Assembly (NCBI GenBank): GCA_947650365.1
Contig: OX393555.1
Location: 15,040,050-15,104,049 of the forward strand
DNA: 64,000 bases
Source of the DNA: Chamaelirium japonicum
Taxonomy: Eukaryota > Streptophyta > Magnoliopsida > Liliales > Melanthiaceae
Reading direction: 5' to 3'
The notes beneath the pieces were generated by a model that did not search any database, was not told the origin of the DNA, and worked only from the letters and a program-made list of their open reading frames with translations. Shown piece by piece: positions 9,968 through 22,697 of the stretch (position 1 is the first letter of the stretch; each line of letters starts with the position of its first letter). The translations under genes were made by a program, and so were the position numbers.

Positions 9968-12900
9968 TTAATGAAGGCAGTGAACATGAGACCTTTTGTA
10001 TCTCTTTTTGGACCCGCAAGGGCAGAGTGCATTCCTACTTATTTGTCCAGTCTTTGCCAAATTAGACCTGCCAACATCCAATGGTGTTGAGCCCATCAAT
10101 TTTTGCACCTACAAAACAACTGCAGCTCTCAATGTCTAAAGAAACGTAATTTTTGTTCAGATACATGAATATCAACAGGGAAAAGTTGTGTATCTTGAGT
10201 GAGAATGAAAGTCAGGCACTTCAAATTTAAAATGATTGACTTAGAGCAGATCAGAACCTGGTCAGTTAAGGTAGGATAGGTAATGGAAATGACAATAATA
10301 TGATAGTTATCAATTCGACTAAGATTAGGCATGCAGAATCTTAGTCGAATTGATTGATGGTTGGCCTGATTTTTTTGCACTAGTGGGCTTTCTTCATATT
10401 GATTGATAGCTGTCACAAGCAGCCTTTCTTCATATTTTGCACTCAAGTCCTAAGTGCAAAGTTTCATGGCCCAACCTAATCACTTTGGCTCGTGGCACAC
10501 TCAGGGCTCATATTCCTAGGGTCCACGTGGGTTGATTACCTTTTCCATCCATGCAATTGCCATGAAACCATGTAAATCTGTTTCAAAATTAAGAATCGTC
10601 ACAAGCGATGAAAACATGGAACACTAAATGCAACGACGGTCCTATCAGACAAGTTGCAACATTCTCGAGTAAGGTTGTTCTCATGGCGCAGCATAGCTGT
10701 AATGCAGGTGCGCACAGCATGCGCCCAAATTGGGGTTTTCCTTTGAATTTCAACCTATTCTTGAAGCTTTGGAACCGGAGGTGCCAGGTTCTAATACCAA
10801 GGCAAAACTGGTGGAGTATAGACCTATTTCAAGGCATGTGGAGGGCTTACCTTGCAAGGAATCTAAGCATCTAATCGGATTTGCAAGCAAGAAGACCTTC
10901 AGTGCGTCGCACGAGTACGTTTGATTTGTAAGGATGGAGTGTTCCGGATTCGGCCTAGGGCTTCTAGGGTTGGAACAGGAGGTGGTTCGAACCCCAAGGT
11001 AAAGTGGAGGTTGTTGGAGTGATGGTTGGCCGGATTTTTTTTGCATGTGGGTGTGGGGGGAAGGGGGGATGCCTATTGCGCGTCGTCGAGGAGGGGATTT
11101 GTGGGGCTAAAGTGGGAAGATGGTTGAGACGGATCGATGGGATTCTCTATGATTGGGATATCTTTAATGGACAGGGAAGAAGAGAGGTACGTGAGAAAAC
11201 GAGGGGAGATACAACGAGGATGGAAGAGAGGGAGAGATGTGGTGGAAGTTAAAAGGAAGGGGTGGTACAACAAGTGAGTGAGATTGAAGAAACATGTGGA
11301 GAGAGAGAGAGAGAGAGAGACTTTCGGTGGATGCGCATCATAGGTGCACATCTACAATGCATATCCTCTGTCACAGACCAAGAGAGAAGGGGAGGGGAAG
11401 AGGGTTTGGGGTTGCATTTCTCAGTGTGGCTCCTCACAACAATATAATACAAGTTCATTAGGCAATAGGATTCAGTCAAACATCTACAAGCACAACCTCA
11501 TATACAATGATGCTTATATAAAAAATCTCAGTTGCTACATAATACCTAATTATGCTTCGAGAACAAAAAGAGAATTCAATGATTTCAATCCATCATATTA
11601 TAACACAATTTAGTCTTTATTTGACAAATATATTCGTATGAAGAAAGAGTTTACTTTATTTGGTATGAAAATCCATTTTGAGTCTGTTTGTAGCGACTAA
11701 GCATAATTTGGACAACAGTTTATGACTTGTTAAGGGTACCTCACTAAAGCTTTTCGGAATAGGTTTTCCTTCTTCCTTTAATTTATCCATCTTCTTTTGT
11801 GCCTCTTTGGCCCACGTGTACTTCGCCAACACATGCTCTACATCAGCTATTGTGCAATTGCAATGCTTGGTTGCATTCTGCTTGTGGCTGATTTGAAGAT
11901 TCTGTAAGAAACACTCGATAGGAAGGTCAAGTGACATTATTAAGGGAATCTACTAAAAGCAGATTGAAGTATAAATAAGATCTTAATAAAATTACACCCA
12001 ATATAACTTCTTGATAGGATAGAAAGACAAACAAAAAGTCAATCTTGATCCTAATATTGATTACCAAGTAAGTTGAAAGCAACAGATGTACATGAAAAGT
12101 ACATTAGGGACCACCAAGAATTCTATTGAATTGAAAGTAGTACAGAGAATGAACATGAAGCATAATCTTACCTAACTTGATCATTTGAGAAGATGGTGGC
12201 ACATGTTGGTCGAACATATAAATATTCATATTCATACAGCAGATAGTCAAATAAAATATTTCATTTCATATAAAAAGGTAGTCAATAATGTCTATAACTT
12301 GATCAAGCTAAAAAAAATTGTGGTCATTTGCGAACTTGTCATCTGATGTTTGCAATCAATAACATAGGACGAAGCCTAAAATTTAAAGAAAGAACTCTAA
12401 AGAAAATACAACCAGCCCCACTTAAGGTATGGGACATTTGTGGCAATTGACAACATCTTTACGAATCCTAAGGCATGCCAACCTCATGCAACCAGCTGCA
12501 ACAGGATGTGATTGGGGCCGGACCAGAACGCCATAGCGTTGAATTGGAGCACACCCCACCTCAACAGGCGACGGCTTCGTCACAATTGTGCACTTAATTT
12601 TAATGAGCTTCCTTTTGGGATGGTTGGGTTTTTGATCTGGTTTAGGCTAATCAAATGGCTATAAGGAGATAAATAATTGTGAAACATAAGCACCTAATTA
12701 ATAAAGGGAAGGGCCCTACTTCAATTCTCGGAACACCACAATGGATTACGAGTCATGCGACTGGCAAAGCTGATTTAGGAGCTCTTTAGTCATGCGGGAG
12801 GCGATTACTCTTTTATAAAAGGAACTGATATATCTTTAGTTATATGTACTGCACCAGGCCGATGCAAACAAGATTAGATAAATAACTATTCTGCTATTAC

Positions 12901-15900
12901 CTTTTTTTTTATAGCAAATCTAGTAATAATTCTGGATTTCTATTGAATACTTTGCTCAATCTAACAGAGGAAACCTGCCGGAATGAATAACTGAATGTGT
13001 ATCCTACCTGAGTTTTAGCATTAGTTCATAATTTTTGTTTATAGTTTTTTTTTTCCAGTGAAAATAACTCATTGCTTGCTGCAATTAGTCTTGTATGCCA
13101 ATAGTAAACAAATAGTGCCTTGATAACTTCATAGATGCTACTGCGATCTGATATCATCACACTGTTTTGCAAAGCTATACTTAAGGTTTCATTGTTTATT
13201 TTGTTTTCCTTTTACTCGTTCAAGTCGAAATTGAATCTTTCGAATTCTATTGTCAAACTTTTCACATTGAATCATGTAAATGTTTTTTCCATAGCATAAT
13301 TATAGTCATTAACTCAAGGATTCCCAAATAGGGTTTTTGATATTGCCAATAAATAATGTACCCCAATAACCATACGCTACCACATTTGGTATCAGAGCAA
13401 CACCTTGTTTGCTCTTACAGACCAAGAATCTTTTCGTTCTACTCCAAAATCTTCCGTTGTGGACATCATGGAATGTGAATTAAGAAATCTTATGATATCC
13501 ATCTCTTCGAAATTAGAGTCTTTAACGTCAGATGTCAAGTGAGTCTTCAATTTGTTGTTGAAGGTGTGAACAAACTCAAAGTCAATATCATATCCTTCGC
13601 CATTACCTCCATCTACATCACTACCACCACATGCAGCAAAGAAAGCACACATAAAAACCACACAGATCTGAGGAAACCAGTGGAACCTAAGAAAAATCAT
13701 TACTCGGTAACTCCGAGTTTCCTTCAAAACATTTTGAACCAGATCCATATTGCCAAAACTGTTGGACAATTGGATGAAGCTTGTAAGTTAAAAAAACCAT
13801 TTTGGTTAAGTGACTTGAGTCCTGTATAATTGAGGTTAAAAGCGTAGGTAGAGATCAAGGTTCAAAATTTTGATTTCGACCAAAATTTCGACATTGCAGG
13901 ATATAAAGATATTTTGTTGAAATATCCTGACATAGAACTATCAATTAAATGGTGGAAATATTAATTAAATGATGAAATAGTTTAATGAATCTCTAGCAAA
14001 TCATAAATAAAGTATATATACATACTTGGGAATACGTAAATCATATTTTTACACTATCTTGGGCTGTGGGGCTCCACATAGCATGTACTTCTATGCATTC
14101 TATACAGATGTATAATTGTCTAAGATCTACAACATATCAAAAATTCAAGTGATTTCATCAATATTATGAACTGATTTTCTATTTTTTTCTCAAAAAAGTC
14201 TAAATATTTGAAAGATAACGCCATTAAATTCAATGGTGATCCTCAAATCAGATGTAAGAATATCATATCATCATAGAGTTGATGTTTTTACACCCCTTGT
14301 TATCAATTAATCAACTAAAATGAATTAATGGAAAGAAGTTTAAGAAAATTATTGTTTACGATTTTTTCTAGAAGAACACTTTGATCTGATTGAACAAATG
14401 ATTCATTGGGTTTTTTCATTAATTTGACCTAACATCCCAAAATAAATTTTCGAAAAAAAAGCATGTAGGATAAGTCGAACATGTTGCTTAGAGGGTTTAG
14501 GGTTTATAGGGTAGGTTAAAAAATAGAAATATTTCAAAAATATTTCTGATCCCAACATTTCATTATGAGGGCAAGAAAAAGCTAAATATTTTGAGAAATT
14601 TTGGAAAATTTTGAACCATGGTAGTGATGAATGAAGCCGGCACAACACCTTCAGGATCACATTCAATTGTTGTGGGAGACAAAGCAATTTGATCACAAAC
14701 AAGAATTGCTCTAACAAGTCAGTTCTCCGTAATCAATTACGAACTAAACCTCGAAATTCAATGAAAGACAGAGCCACATCATTTAGCTTAATCATGATCG
14801 ATTGATTGGCAAAGATAGGGGCTTTGTATCTTTCTCGATTGGCACCACCAGGAACAAGAATCGTGTGACATCATTACCATGACCATTGCTCACCTTTGTG
14901 CGATGACTATGTTTATACGACCAACGGTAGAACATGACGTCAAACATAATACTTATTTGCTTTTTTTTTAAGTGGCCTCAAGTTAGATCTTGAGAAGATT
15001 AAATAATTCCAAGCAGGCCCCAACAACGTCAATATTGATCCAAAAGCTTCCTTTAAGCAATCCATCTCCACCAAATGGCATTCTCAGACTGTATCCAGAA
15101 CGGTAGACTGCATTCATAATGGTTGGAATAACTGTACTTCCAGATCTTGAGCTCGAGGATGATTTCTATGTATTGGAAGTGAGTAATGCTACCAGTTGCA
15201 CTGCCATGTGATTCGGGTCACACCGAAATGCCATTGTGACAAATTGGAGCATATCCACATGGAAATTGGCAACAATTTCCTCTCCATTATGTGATGCTTT
15301 AGTTTTAGTATGACATTCCTTTTAATATTGAAGTAATTAAGGGATTATTTGCAGAAGCAAATTGGAAGGTTAGGATTAGACAATGTCTAAGCTAATAAAA
15401 GGGCTATGAAGAAAAAAAATATGGTGTTGACATATAAACACCTCATTGACAAAAGGAGCGATACATCTATATTATTATTTTATTAGTATTATTATTTTGG
15501 GTTGGGTGGGGGGGGTGTCATAGGATAACCTTGATTAAGTCGAGACTCAAGACAAAGATTTCAAAGGGAAAGAGACCTTGGATCTCTTCTCGGACTTCTC
15601 GATCTTACCCCCCCCCCCCCTGGCCGGCCTAACCAGGGGTTTGTTACCATTGTGCAATTTTATGGTTCTTTTATCAAAGGGGCAAGTGTGTGATTATATG
15701 GAACTATTTTGGAAAATAAAACAAGCATTCCCTGTGTTAGTTTCTCTCTTTTCATTTATTCTTTTCCCTTTTCTCATATATTATGTACTCTCGTTTTATT
15801 TTCCTATCTTTCTTCTCTTACTTTATTTTCTGCATAAATGATCTGCTAGAACATGGTTTAAAATATTGCTGATAAATAACGATTTATTGCCGATATTTTT

Positions 15901-18005
15901 CCTTATCGTGATGTGGTGATACAATATCCATCCGGATTCCCCTTCATACGCAATCAGGGAATCATCCCTGATATATCATCGACATATCGCCAATATCCCC
16001 ATTTTATCACCAATATTGTCATTTTATCACAAATACCCTCGATATAATGATATATCCCTATTTTATCGCCAAAACTGCCCTCTAACTTATATGAAGTTGT
16101 CAGCAGTGGGGGAAAGTCATTCAGTTTAGCCCGAAGTTGCCCAGTTTAGCCAAGAGAGGCTTTCTCTATTTTCTTTCCTTTATTGTTAGATTTGGATTTC
16201 AAAACCTATTCTAAGACCTCCATAGCCTGTTCTTGGTGGACTTGAGACTTTTCTTTGCGGATTTGTGGATTTTTCAAATCTTCAAAGTTGAAATATTTTT
16301 TCAAATCCCTATTTTTTTATTTCTCTTAAGATCTTCAACAAAATTAGATGATAACTATGTTATGCATCAAGTTTGATGCGATTCTACATGCTTATCATGT
16401 AACTAACATGAAATTAGTTGAGATTTCATGTGATTATGGGTTTTCAGGTAAATGTTTATCATGTTTCAGAGTGTTTGTTATTATTGTGATTGTTTAATTC
16501 ACGTATTTTGTTGGAAAGTGTCTGACAGTTCACAAGAAGTGTCAGTCAATTCACAGACTCATCAATAGGGCCTCATTTGAGTATTCCCCAGAATAAATGG
16601 TTCATTTTGTATGTTTTTGGCCATAATGATGTATCTACACATCATAAAGGGGTATATTAAAACAAACAAAAACCCTTCATTGTACCTATTTTTCATCTTT
16701 CTTCCAATTTGTAGTCATAATGACGATATGTAAGTGATAAATCTTTGATTTTTCCCTTGGTACACTTGGAGATAACACTAGTTAAAACACTGCCTAGACG
16801 AAGTTCTTTGATTTGTTGTGGTTAATCAGCCTTGACAGATCTATATTTAGCTATGTACTGCACCTACTCATTGCAAACTATATTTGACCACTAAAAATTC
16901 TATTAAGTTGTATTTTGCACCAACTCTAGTAATAAATCTGCACTTCTTTTCAATAGTTTGCCTTATCTGACATAGGACACCTTCTAGAGTCAATAACTAG
17001 ACGTGTATTGGGCTTGAACTTTGACGTCAGTTCATGATTTATTGGAAGAGGAGAACCTCTCGACTTTCTTGCTCACCAATGTCAGAAGAAAAACTTACGT
17101 CAGCTCTTGAAGTTTTGAACATTACGTCTTTGTACTTCTTCGAAGGATGGTTCATCTCAAAGATTCTGAGATTGCCATCCAGCTTCTTAGGAAGAATGGA
17201 GTCAATGTCTCTACTTTCTTCGATAGGCGTAACCTTGGCTTGAAATCTCTCAGGAAGTGATCTCAAGACCTTACGAACTAGTCTAAAGTTCGAGATGTGT
17301 TCTAAATTGGGTAAGATATTCTAAATTAGGAAAATCTCTAAAAACCCAAACTCATCCGGTACTCATTTACGTGACATCAAATCACATCAAACCGCTTCGA
17401 GGGTACTTCCAAAGACTGATGGAGGCATCGACACATGATTCAAAGAACCAATTTTGGAACTATTATTCATTTTTTACACATTTACAAGCACAACCCAAAA
17501 CCCGTATATCATCGCATTGCACCCCACACAAATCAGAATCGATCCTAAATGAACCAAGGAGATTTGAAAACAGTAAGCTGACCTCTCCCGAGGGATCGAG
17601 GGACCCGAGATACCGGAGTATCGCTGAGCTCTTCTTGAATGCGTCTGAATAGGTCGCCTGGCTGCATCGGCCGACCTCCAGGTTCTTCAACGAGCCCATC
17701 ATTCTCGCCTTATCCATCTGATCGGCAAATTCTACACCCCAAAAAAAAAAAAAGAATCCAACAACGAACCACACACAATAGCAAAGGAAATTGAATGAAA
17801 TGAATTGGGTTTGGGGGTTGCCACCGATGAGGGAGAAGGAGGGCTTGGAGGCGGCGGCGGAGGCGGCGGTGTCTTTGGGTTTTCCGGTGAAGATGCCTTT
17901 GATCTTGTCGATCAACCCATCGAGGCGCGGCGTGGAGGAGATGGGTCGGGAGAGACGAGGGTGAGAATACCCCACGAGGGCCTGAAGATAACGTCTCGAG
18001 GTCAT
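9968..18005 (-). CDS. Conserved plant protein with C-terminal SEC-C-like motif, probably organellar
   Basis: Four exons on the minus strand: 18005-17825, 17731-17583, 11901-11740 and 10108-9968, in phase, about 210 aa. Introns are 93, 5681 and 1631 bp. The N-terminus (MTSRRYLQALVGYSHPRLSR) is Arg/Ser-rich without acids, like a mitochondrial presequence. Exon 2 carries FADQMDKAR and YLGSLDPSGE. Exon 3 carries CNCTIADVEHVLAKYTW and EAQKKMDKLKEEGKP. Exon 4 carries VQKLMGSTPLDVGRSN and ALCPCGSKKRYKR. The last block is the first half of a SEC-C motif (CPCGSxKxYKxCCG). The expected second Cys pair is absent: the frame instead continues for seven residues to a stop at 9970-9968. Either a micro-exon was missed after the AG|GT at 9993/9992, or the motif is truncated here. 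I recognise the family as conserved and plant-wide but know no established function. The large intron contains old LTR-retrotransposon sequence. Confidence 0.8.
10109..11739 (-). other. Intron 3 of the SEC-C-like gene (1.6 kb)
   Basis: Non-coding on the gene strand. A roughly 30-bp imperfect direct repeat (GATGGTTGGCC followed by a T-run and GCA) occurs at about 10357-10384 and 11022-11048. An ORF at 10730-10924 (+) lies between the two repeats and matches nothing I recognise. A (GA)n run sits at about 11301-11320. Confidence 0.6.
12420..13830 (+). mobile_element. Decayed LTR-retrotransposon remnant with tRNA-Met PBS
   Basis: TTGGTATCAGAGCAA at 13386-13400 matches the initiator tRNA-Met primer-binding site of plant LTR elements. 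It directly follows a segment ending ACGCTACCACA, a plausible LTR end. Downstream at 13468-13542 is a 24-codon ORF (MECELRNLMIS...) resembling a gag N-terminus. It is then broken by stops. Left LTR and 3' boundaries are not resolved; the 12420 start is where similarity to 15180-17050 becomes visible. Confidence 0.5.
15180..17050 (+). repeat. Diverged second copy of the intronic LTR-like repeat
   Basis: 15180-15473 resembles 12492-12720 (shared ACCAG.TGCA..., GTGATT.GGG and AAATTGGAGCA blocks). 16839-17050 resembles 12840-13040 (shared ATGTACTGCACC and TCTAGTAATAA). The two halves are separated by about 1.37 kb of unrelated DNA flanked by the 9-mer ATCTATATT. Similarity is low and was judged by eye. 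Confidence 0.4.
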
Positions 18006-19249
18006 CTGATTGTTAGCTTCCCCCTCAGATCTTAGCGTCCTCCGCCCATCTAAACCTTCCCGCCTTGCCTTCGTTCCTCTCCTGCTCGAGTGAGAGACAT
18101 TGGGGGAGGCTTTAGTAGGGTTTTCTTTATTTGCTATTTGCACCCCACAAATTACTATCACCCACAATAAAAAAAAAATGTTGGATGTGTCCTCAAAACA
18201 TCCTAACATATATTGATATGCACACCGCCACCTTCACCACCGGTCTCATGCACCTCACCGCCGCTCTGGTGGTCATTGTCACCGTCACTATCGCGTCCAC
18301 CCTTCTGTTCTTCTTCCTCCTCCTCTCCTCTCCGATCGCCCGTCGGAGCAGCAGATCCGGTGCGTTTCATCGTCGCCTTTCCCTCCTCCTTCGTCTTCCT
18401 CCCCCCCCCCTCGCAAACATGTTGGTTTCCCCCGACCGACCAACAGGGTAGTCGGTTGCTCTTGACCGACATGGTGTGGCCCCATGTCAATCGATCAGGG
18501 AAGACCGACACGTCTGCAAGAATGAGGAGGAAGAGACCGGGAGGGGGGAGTTTAGAGAACAAGAGAAGGAGGGAGGAGGTGGTGAGGTTCATGGGACCGG
18601 TATCTTCGACGGGGGTTATGTTTAGTCATTTTATAGTATGAATAAAATTTTCCTCCTTTATTATTATTATTATTTTTTTTAGTGATTTTTGATTGATCTA
18701 TGTGCTAATTAAGCCTAATTAAGCCGTGCCAGCTTGAACCCAACATGTTTGCTAAAGGTTGCAATGGGGTTGCAATATGGATGTAAATGAGCATGCGCTC
18801 GGCTTTTTAGGCCAGGAATATTTTTGGTTGGGTATTTGCCAACCTTTAACCTGTTTAAAGAACCGATGGAAGTCCAAATTAATTAATTAATTATTTTTTA
18901 TATATGTAAAGAATATAAAAATTTACACATCTACTTTATTAATATCAATACCTTAAACTTAAAAAGTATTATTTTGATAGATATCTTTAGTACCAATCAC
19001 AATCAAACATATTTCCCCCTTTTTATCATTTGATTAAAAAAAAATCCCTCACCAACCAATAAATTAATAATTAAAGAATTTACAATGGTGGAGGGAGAAG
19101 GGAGAGGAGGGCAAGGGGACAAACTATTTACAAAGTTTAAAAAGGAAGAACTTTGGCCCCAAAGGTTGGTTACAAGCCCACAAATGAATGAGAGACTTTA
19201 TCTGGATGAAAACAGTCTCTGCTGAACTGTTATTCGCTTGGAAGATTTG
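18006..19249. other. Upstream region of the SEC-C-like gene; no second gene
   Basis: Just upstream of the start codon is a GC-rich pyrimidine/purine asymmetric stretch (18215-18600). It gives overlapping Pro/Ser-rich and Gly/Glu-rich ORFs on opposite strands, which is typical of composition rather than coding. A TTATTATTATTATT run followed by T8 at 18659-18680 could be the 3' tail of the minus-strand LINE that starts just beyond, but this is a guess. Confidence 0.45.
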
Positions 19250-22200
19250 CTTGTTCCTCTCTAGCTAGATGGACTAACAGACGACAATGACGAGAGAGTC
19301 CTAGTCTTTCCTGTCGGTGTGCTTGATCTGTCTTTTCCTCCAAAGCCCCAACAGGGATGGCAGAGAAGTGGTGGAGAACGCAGATTAAGCTTGAGCAAAA
19401 AGTGGTTCCACACTAATCTAGAGAAGTCACAGTGTAGAAGGAGGTGGTCAGATGTCTCATCTGACCCATTGCAGAGGATGCAAGTCGGGTCTGAAACCCC
19501 TAGATGATTACGCTTTATAAGGTTAATCCTCGTCAAAATCTTGTCCATGAAGACGAGAAGCATGAAAATCTTGGTTTTGGGGGGGCATTTGGCACACCAA
19601 ATAGATTTGGCAGATGGGCAAAAGACTCTTTCAAAGTCGAGAAATCTATAAAGGCTTTGAATTAAGAACTTACCTGAGGAGGTCCACCTCCAACCCGAAT
19701 AGTCCGGTTCTCTGTTTAGTGTCACCTGATTGAGCACGTCGAGTAGAGTGTCAAGTTCATACATGAATTCTGTGGGGAAACGTTCTTCGAACCTTGGCCT
19801 CGATATCGTATAGCTACCCCGAACGGAAGCCTGAGATCGAACGGAAGCACATTTGTTTGATGCCAGCTCGTAGAGACTTTAGAAGAGAGTACGTAGGGGG
19901 AGGTACCCTGCCTATATATCCTCCCAAAAACGAACCTTGGAGCCGTTTTCCACAATCAATCTGCTCCCATACCGGAAGATCGAAGACATCCGAATCACCC
20001 TCTTCCAAAAAGGAGAGATAATCTCCGAAGAATGGGAGTGTGTGTAGAGTGGGAAGAATTTCCAAAAGTATATGCTAGAGATTATCTCCCTCCAAGTGTA
20101 GCCCAAGCAATTCTGTAATCTCCACAACCATTTTTCGAGCATGGCCTGACTGAACTCTCTAATATCAATAATGTCCAGGCCGCCTTGATCTTTAGATTTA
20201 CAAGCATTCCCCCAGCCGAGTAGGGAGTCAGATCCGAAAGATCCATGTGTTCCCCTCCATAAAAAGGATATCTGAAGCTTATCAATTTTCTTGATGATCC
20301 ATATCGGCAATGAGTAGAAGGAGATAAAGTAGGAGGGAATGGATGACATAACTGACTTGATGAGTGTAAGTCTTCCTCTGATGGATAAGTGGCTCCCCTT
20401 TCAACCCAAGAGTCATTTCTCTACCTTTTGGATAAGCTCTATCCAGGATTCCTTCAGAAGTTTCCTATCCAAAATAGAAAGGCCCAGATACTTGAATAGT
20501 AGTATGCTCAGCTTACAGCCCTGGATCCTCACGAGAAAAGTGCTCGTCTCAGTATAGTTGCTAATATAGAAGAGTGAAGATTTGGAGAAGTTGATCTTGA
20601 GACCCGAATCTAGTTGGAAGTATATAAGAAGGACCTTTAAAACGGTAACCTCAGCAGGATTTGCAGCGCAAAAGAAGAGAGTGTAGTATGCAAACGAACG
20701 ATCCCTGAAGTAAGGCCATTCCTGGTGTGCTTGTGGATCGTATCACCGATGTCAATGGCCAAGATAAAGAGGAAGGGGGATAGGGGCAACCCTGCTTAAC
20801 CCCTCTCTTCATCGAGAACGAGTTCCTCTTGCAGTTGTTGATGAGACATGACATCTTGGAGGATTAAAGGTAGCACTAGATCTAGTCATGCCAGCACGAC
20901 GAGAGACCCTTAAAACGTAGCGTGGACATCAGAAAACCCCAATCTAGCTTATCGAATGTTTTCTCAAAGTCGAGCTTTAGGAGGGCTGCTTCCGCATGGT
21001 TCTCCTGAAGGTGGAGAAGAACCTCCTGTGCCGTTGCGATGTTATCAAGGATATTCCTCCCTTTAATGAATGTTGACTGAGAGGTCCTAACTAGTTTCGA
21101 GATCACAAGAGCTAGTCTATTCGAGAGAACTTTCAACACTTTCTTATAAATGCAATTAGACAAGATAATCGGTCTGTAATCTCTGATAGATTTCGTGCCA
21201 TCTTTCTTGGGGATCAGAACGTTCCAAGAGTGGTTAATGCTCTTAAGATCATAGATTCCTACAAAAAAGTCAAACATGAATTAACATATATCATGTTTCA
21301 AAACGTCCCAGTACCTTCGAAAGAAAAGAAATGGGAAGGAATTTGAACCAGCAGTACCATCTGGGGATTGATCAAAGATCGCCTTCTTAATCTCTTCTTC
21401 GGTGAATGACAGAGTGATAGGAACCGGGTCCATCAGTAAAGGGAATTGGATGGAACCCCAGTCCGGTCTCAAAGAGTAGCACTGGTTCCTAGCATATTCA
21501 CTCTTGAAGAAGTTAGTATCGCTGCAAATAACGTCCCACTACGTTGGTGCTGGGGATGCCATCAATAGTCAAAGAGGAGAGGAAGTTTTTTTGACATCGG
21601 CCATTTACGATGTTGTGAAAGTAGGTCGTGTTCTGATCTCCCAGGGTTACCCATTTCTCCCTCGATCACTGCTTCCACATCGTCTCTTCCTTATGCAGAA
21701 TGTCGACTAATTCGACGGTCAAGCTAGTGCGTAGGGCTTGATCGAACGGCTACAAGGGGTCCAATTCCTCTCAGACCTCTAACTCATTAATGCGTTCGAG
21801 TAGAGACTCTTTCTTCTTCTTAATGCTACCGAAGTGTTCAGAGGACCACTTAATTAGCTCTCATCGCATGAATATGAACTTCGAAGAGACATTCAGGGCT
21901 GAGTTCAAAAGGGATGGAGTAGCAGTCTACCAAGTCATTAAACCCATCTACCAGAGTCCATATCCTTTCGAATCAGAAAGGAGGTTTGGATTGACTATCC
22001 TCACCCATGTCTAGGAGAACATGGACGTGATTAGAGATGAAGGAGGTGAGGACAGAAGTGGATGTGAGGGGGTGGAGAGTGTTTGAGTCTTCATATATAA
22101 GGAATCAACCAAGTCTGGCAAAAATGGTTTGCTTATGGTGATTCGACCAAGTGAATTACCGACCTCCCATCAGCAAATCCACCAGGTTATAATCACGAAC

Positions 22201-22697
22201 AAATAAGGTAAATGCTTCCATGTCTCTGAAGCTTCCCAGGTTCCTACTCAGTTCACCGATGAAGCGGGAAACATTAAAGTTCCCGTTCAGAACCTATGGC
22301 CCTGGAAAGGCTGTGCAAACAACTTGGAGTTCCTGCCATAATCAAAATATAGTTTGTGGTCAGTGGGACCATAGATAGAGGTCCCTGTCCAATACTGGTT
22401 ATCTGTCCTGTTTTTGAAGGCCATAGTAAGTGAGAAGTCACCGAATAACTTATCAGTAACAGAGAAGAGAGAGCTATCCCACTCAATCAGAATGGCACCC
22501 GCAGCGCCAATAGACCCCCTAGACTCCCAGGAGTCAATCTTGTAATTGCTCAGGGAGTGGAGGAATCGTTTGGAAGGGTCTCCCGTCTTCATCTCCTGCA
22601 AATAGATTATGTCTGTATTGTGAGAAGTAGCAAAAACTTTTAACACTTGGCATTTCTTCAAGCCACCGAGGCCACGTACATTCCAGGAGATAATTTA
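19250..22697 (-). pseudogene. LINE ORF2 (endonuclease - reverse transcriptase - zf-RVT), broken
   Basis: Reading minus from 22690, the sequence encodes the canonical L1 endonuclease start ISWNVRGLGG. Then come IIYLQEMK (about 22600) and a GNFNVSRF block (about 22290). The RT follows: DYRPIILSNCIYK, QSTFIKGRNI, LKLDFEKTFDKLDW (21277-20900) and GVKQGCP (about 20800). The FADD catalytic site reads F-A-Y-Y at 20683-20688, so both aspartates are lost. The thumb and zinc-knuckle RVT region (CPPKTKIFMLLV, HLLLHC) ends near 19340. The domains lie in three different frames with stops, so the element is inactive. The ORF2 start codon is now detached, at about 24776, by the LTR insertion. Confidence 0.88.

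Larger units (their letters stand above)
11902..17582 (-). other. Giant intron 2 of the SEC-C-like gene (5.7 kb)
   Basis: This intron separates exon 2 (ending DPSGE) from exon 3 (starting NLQISHKQ). The flanking splice sites are GAG|GTCAGC and TTACAG|AAT. Its size is explained by old repeats: an LTR-retrotransposon remnant with a primer-binding site at 13387 and a diverged repeat copy at about 15180-17050. The rest is AT-rich and without coding signal. Confidence 0.75.

Noticed and set aside
18213..18641. 142-codon Pro/Ser-rich plus-strand ORF and its antisense Gly/Glu-rich partner
   Set aside because: Opposite-strand ORFs in a skewed, CT-rich stretch with no domain; composition explains both.
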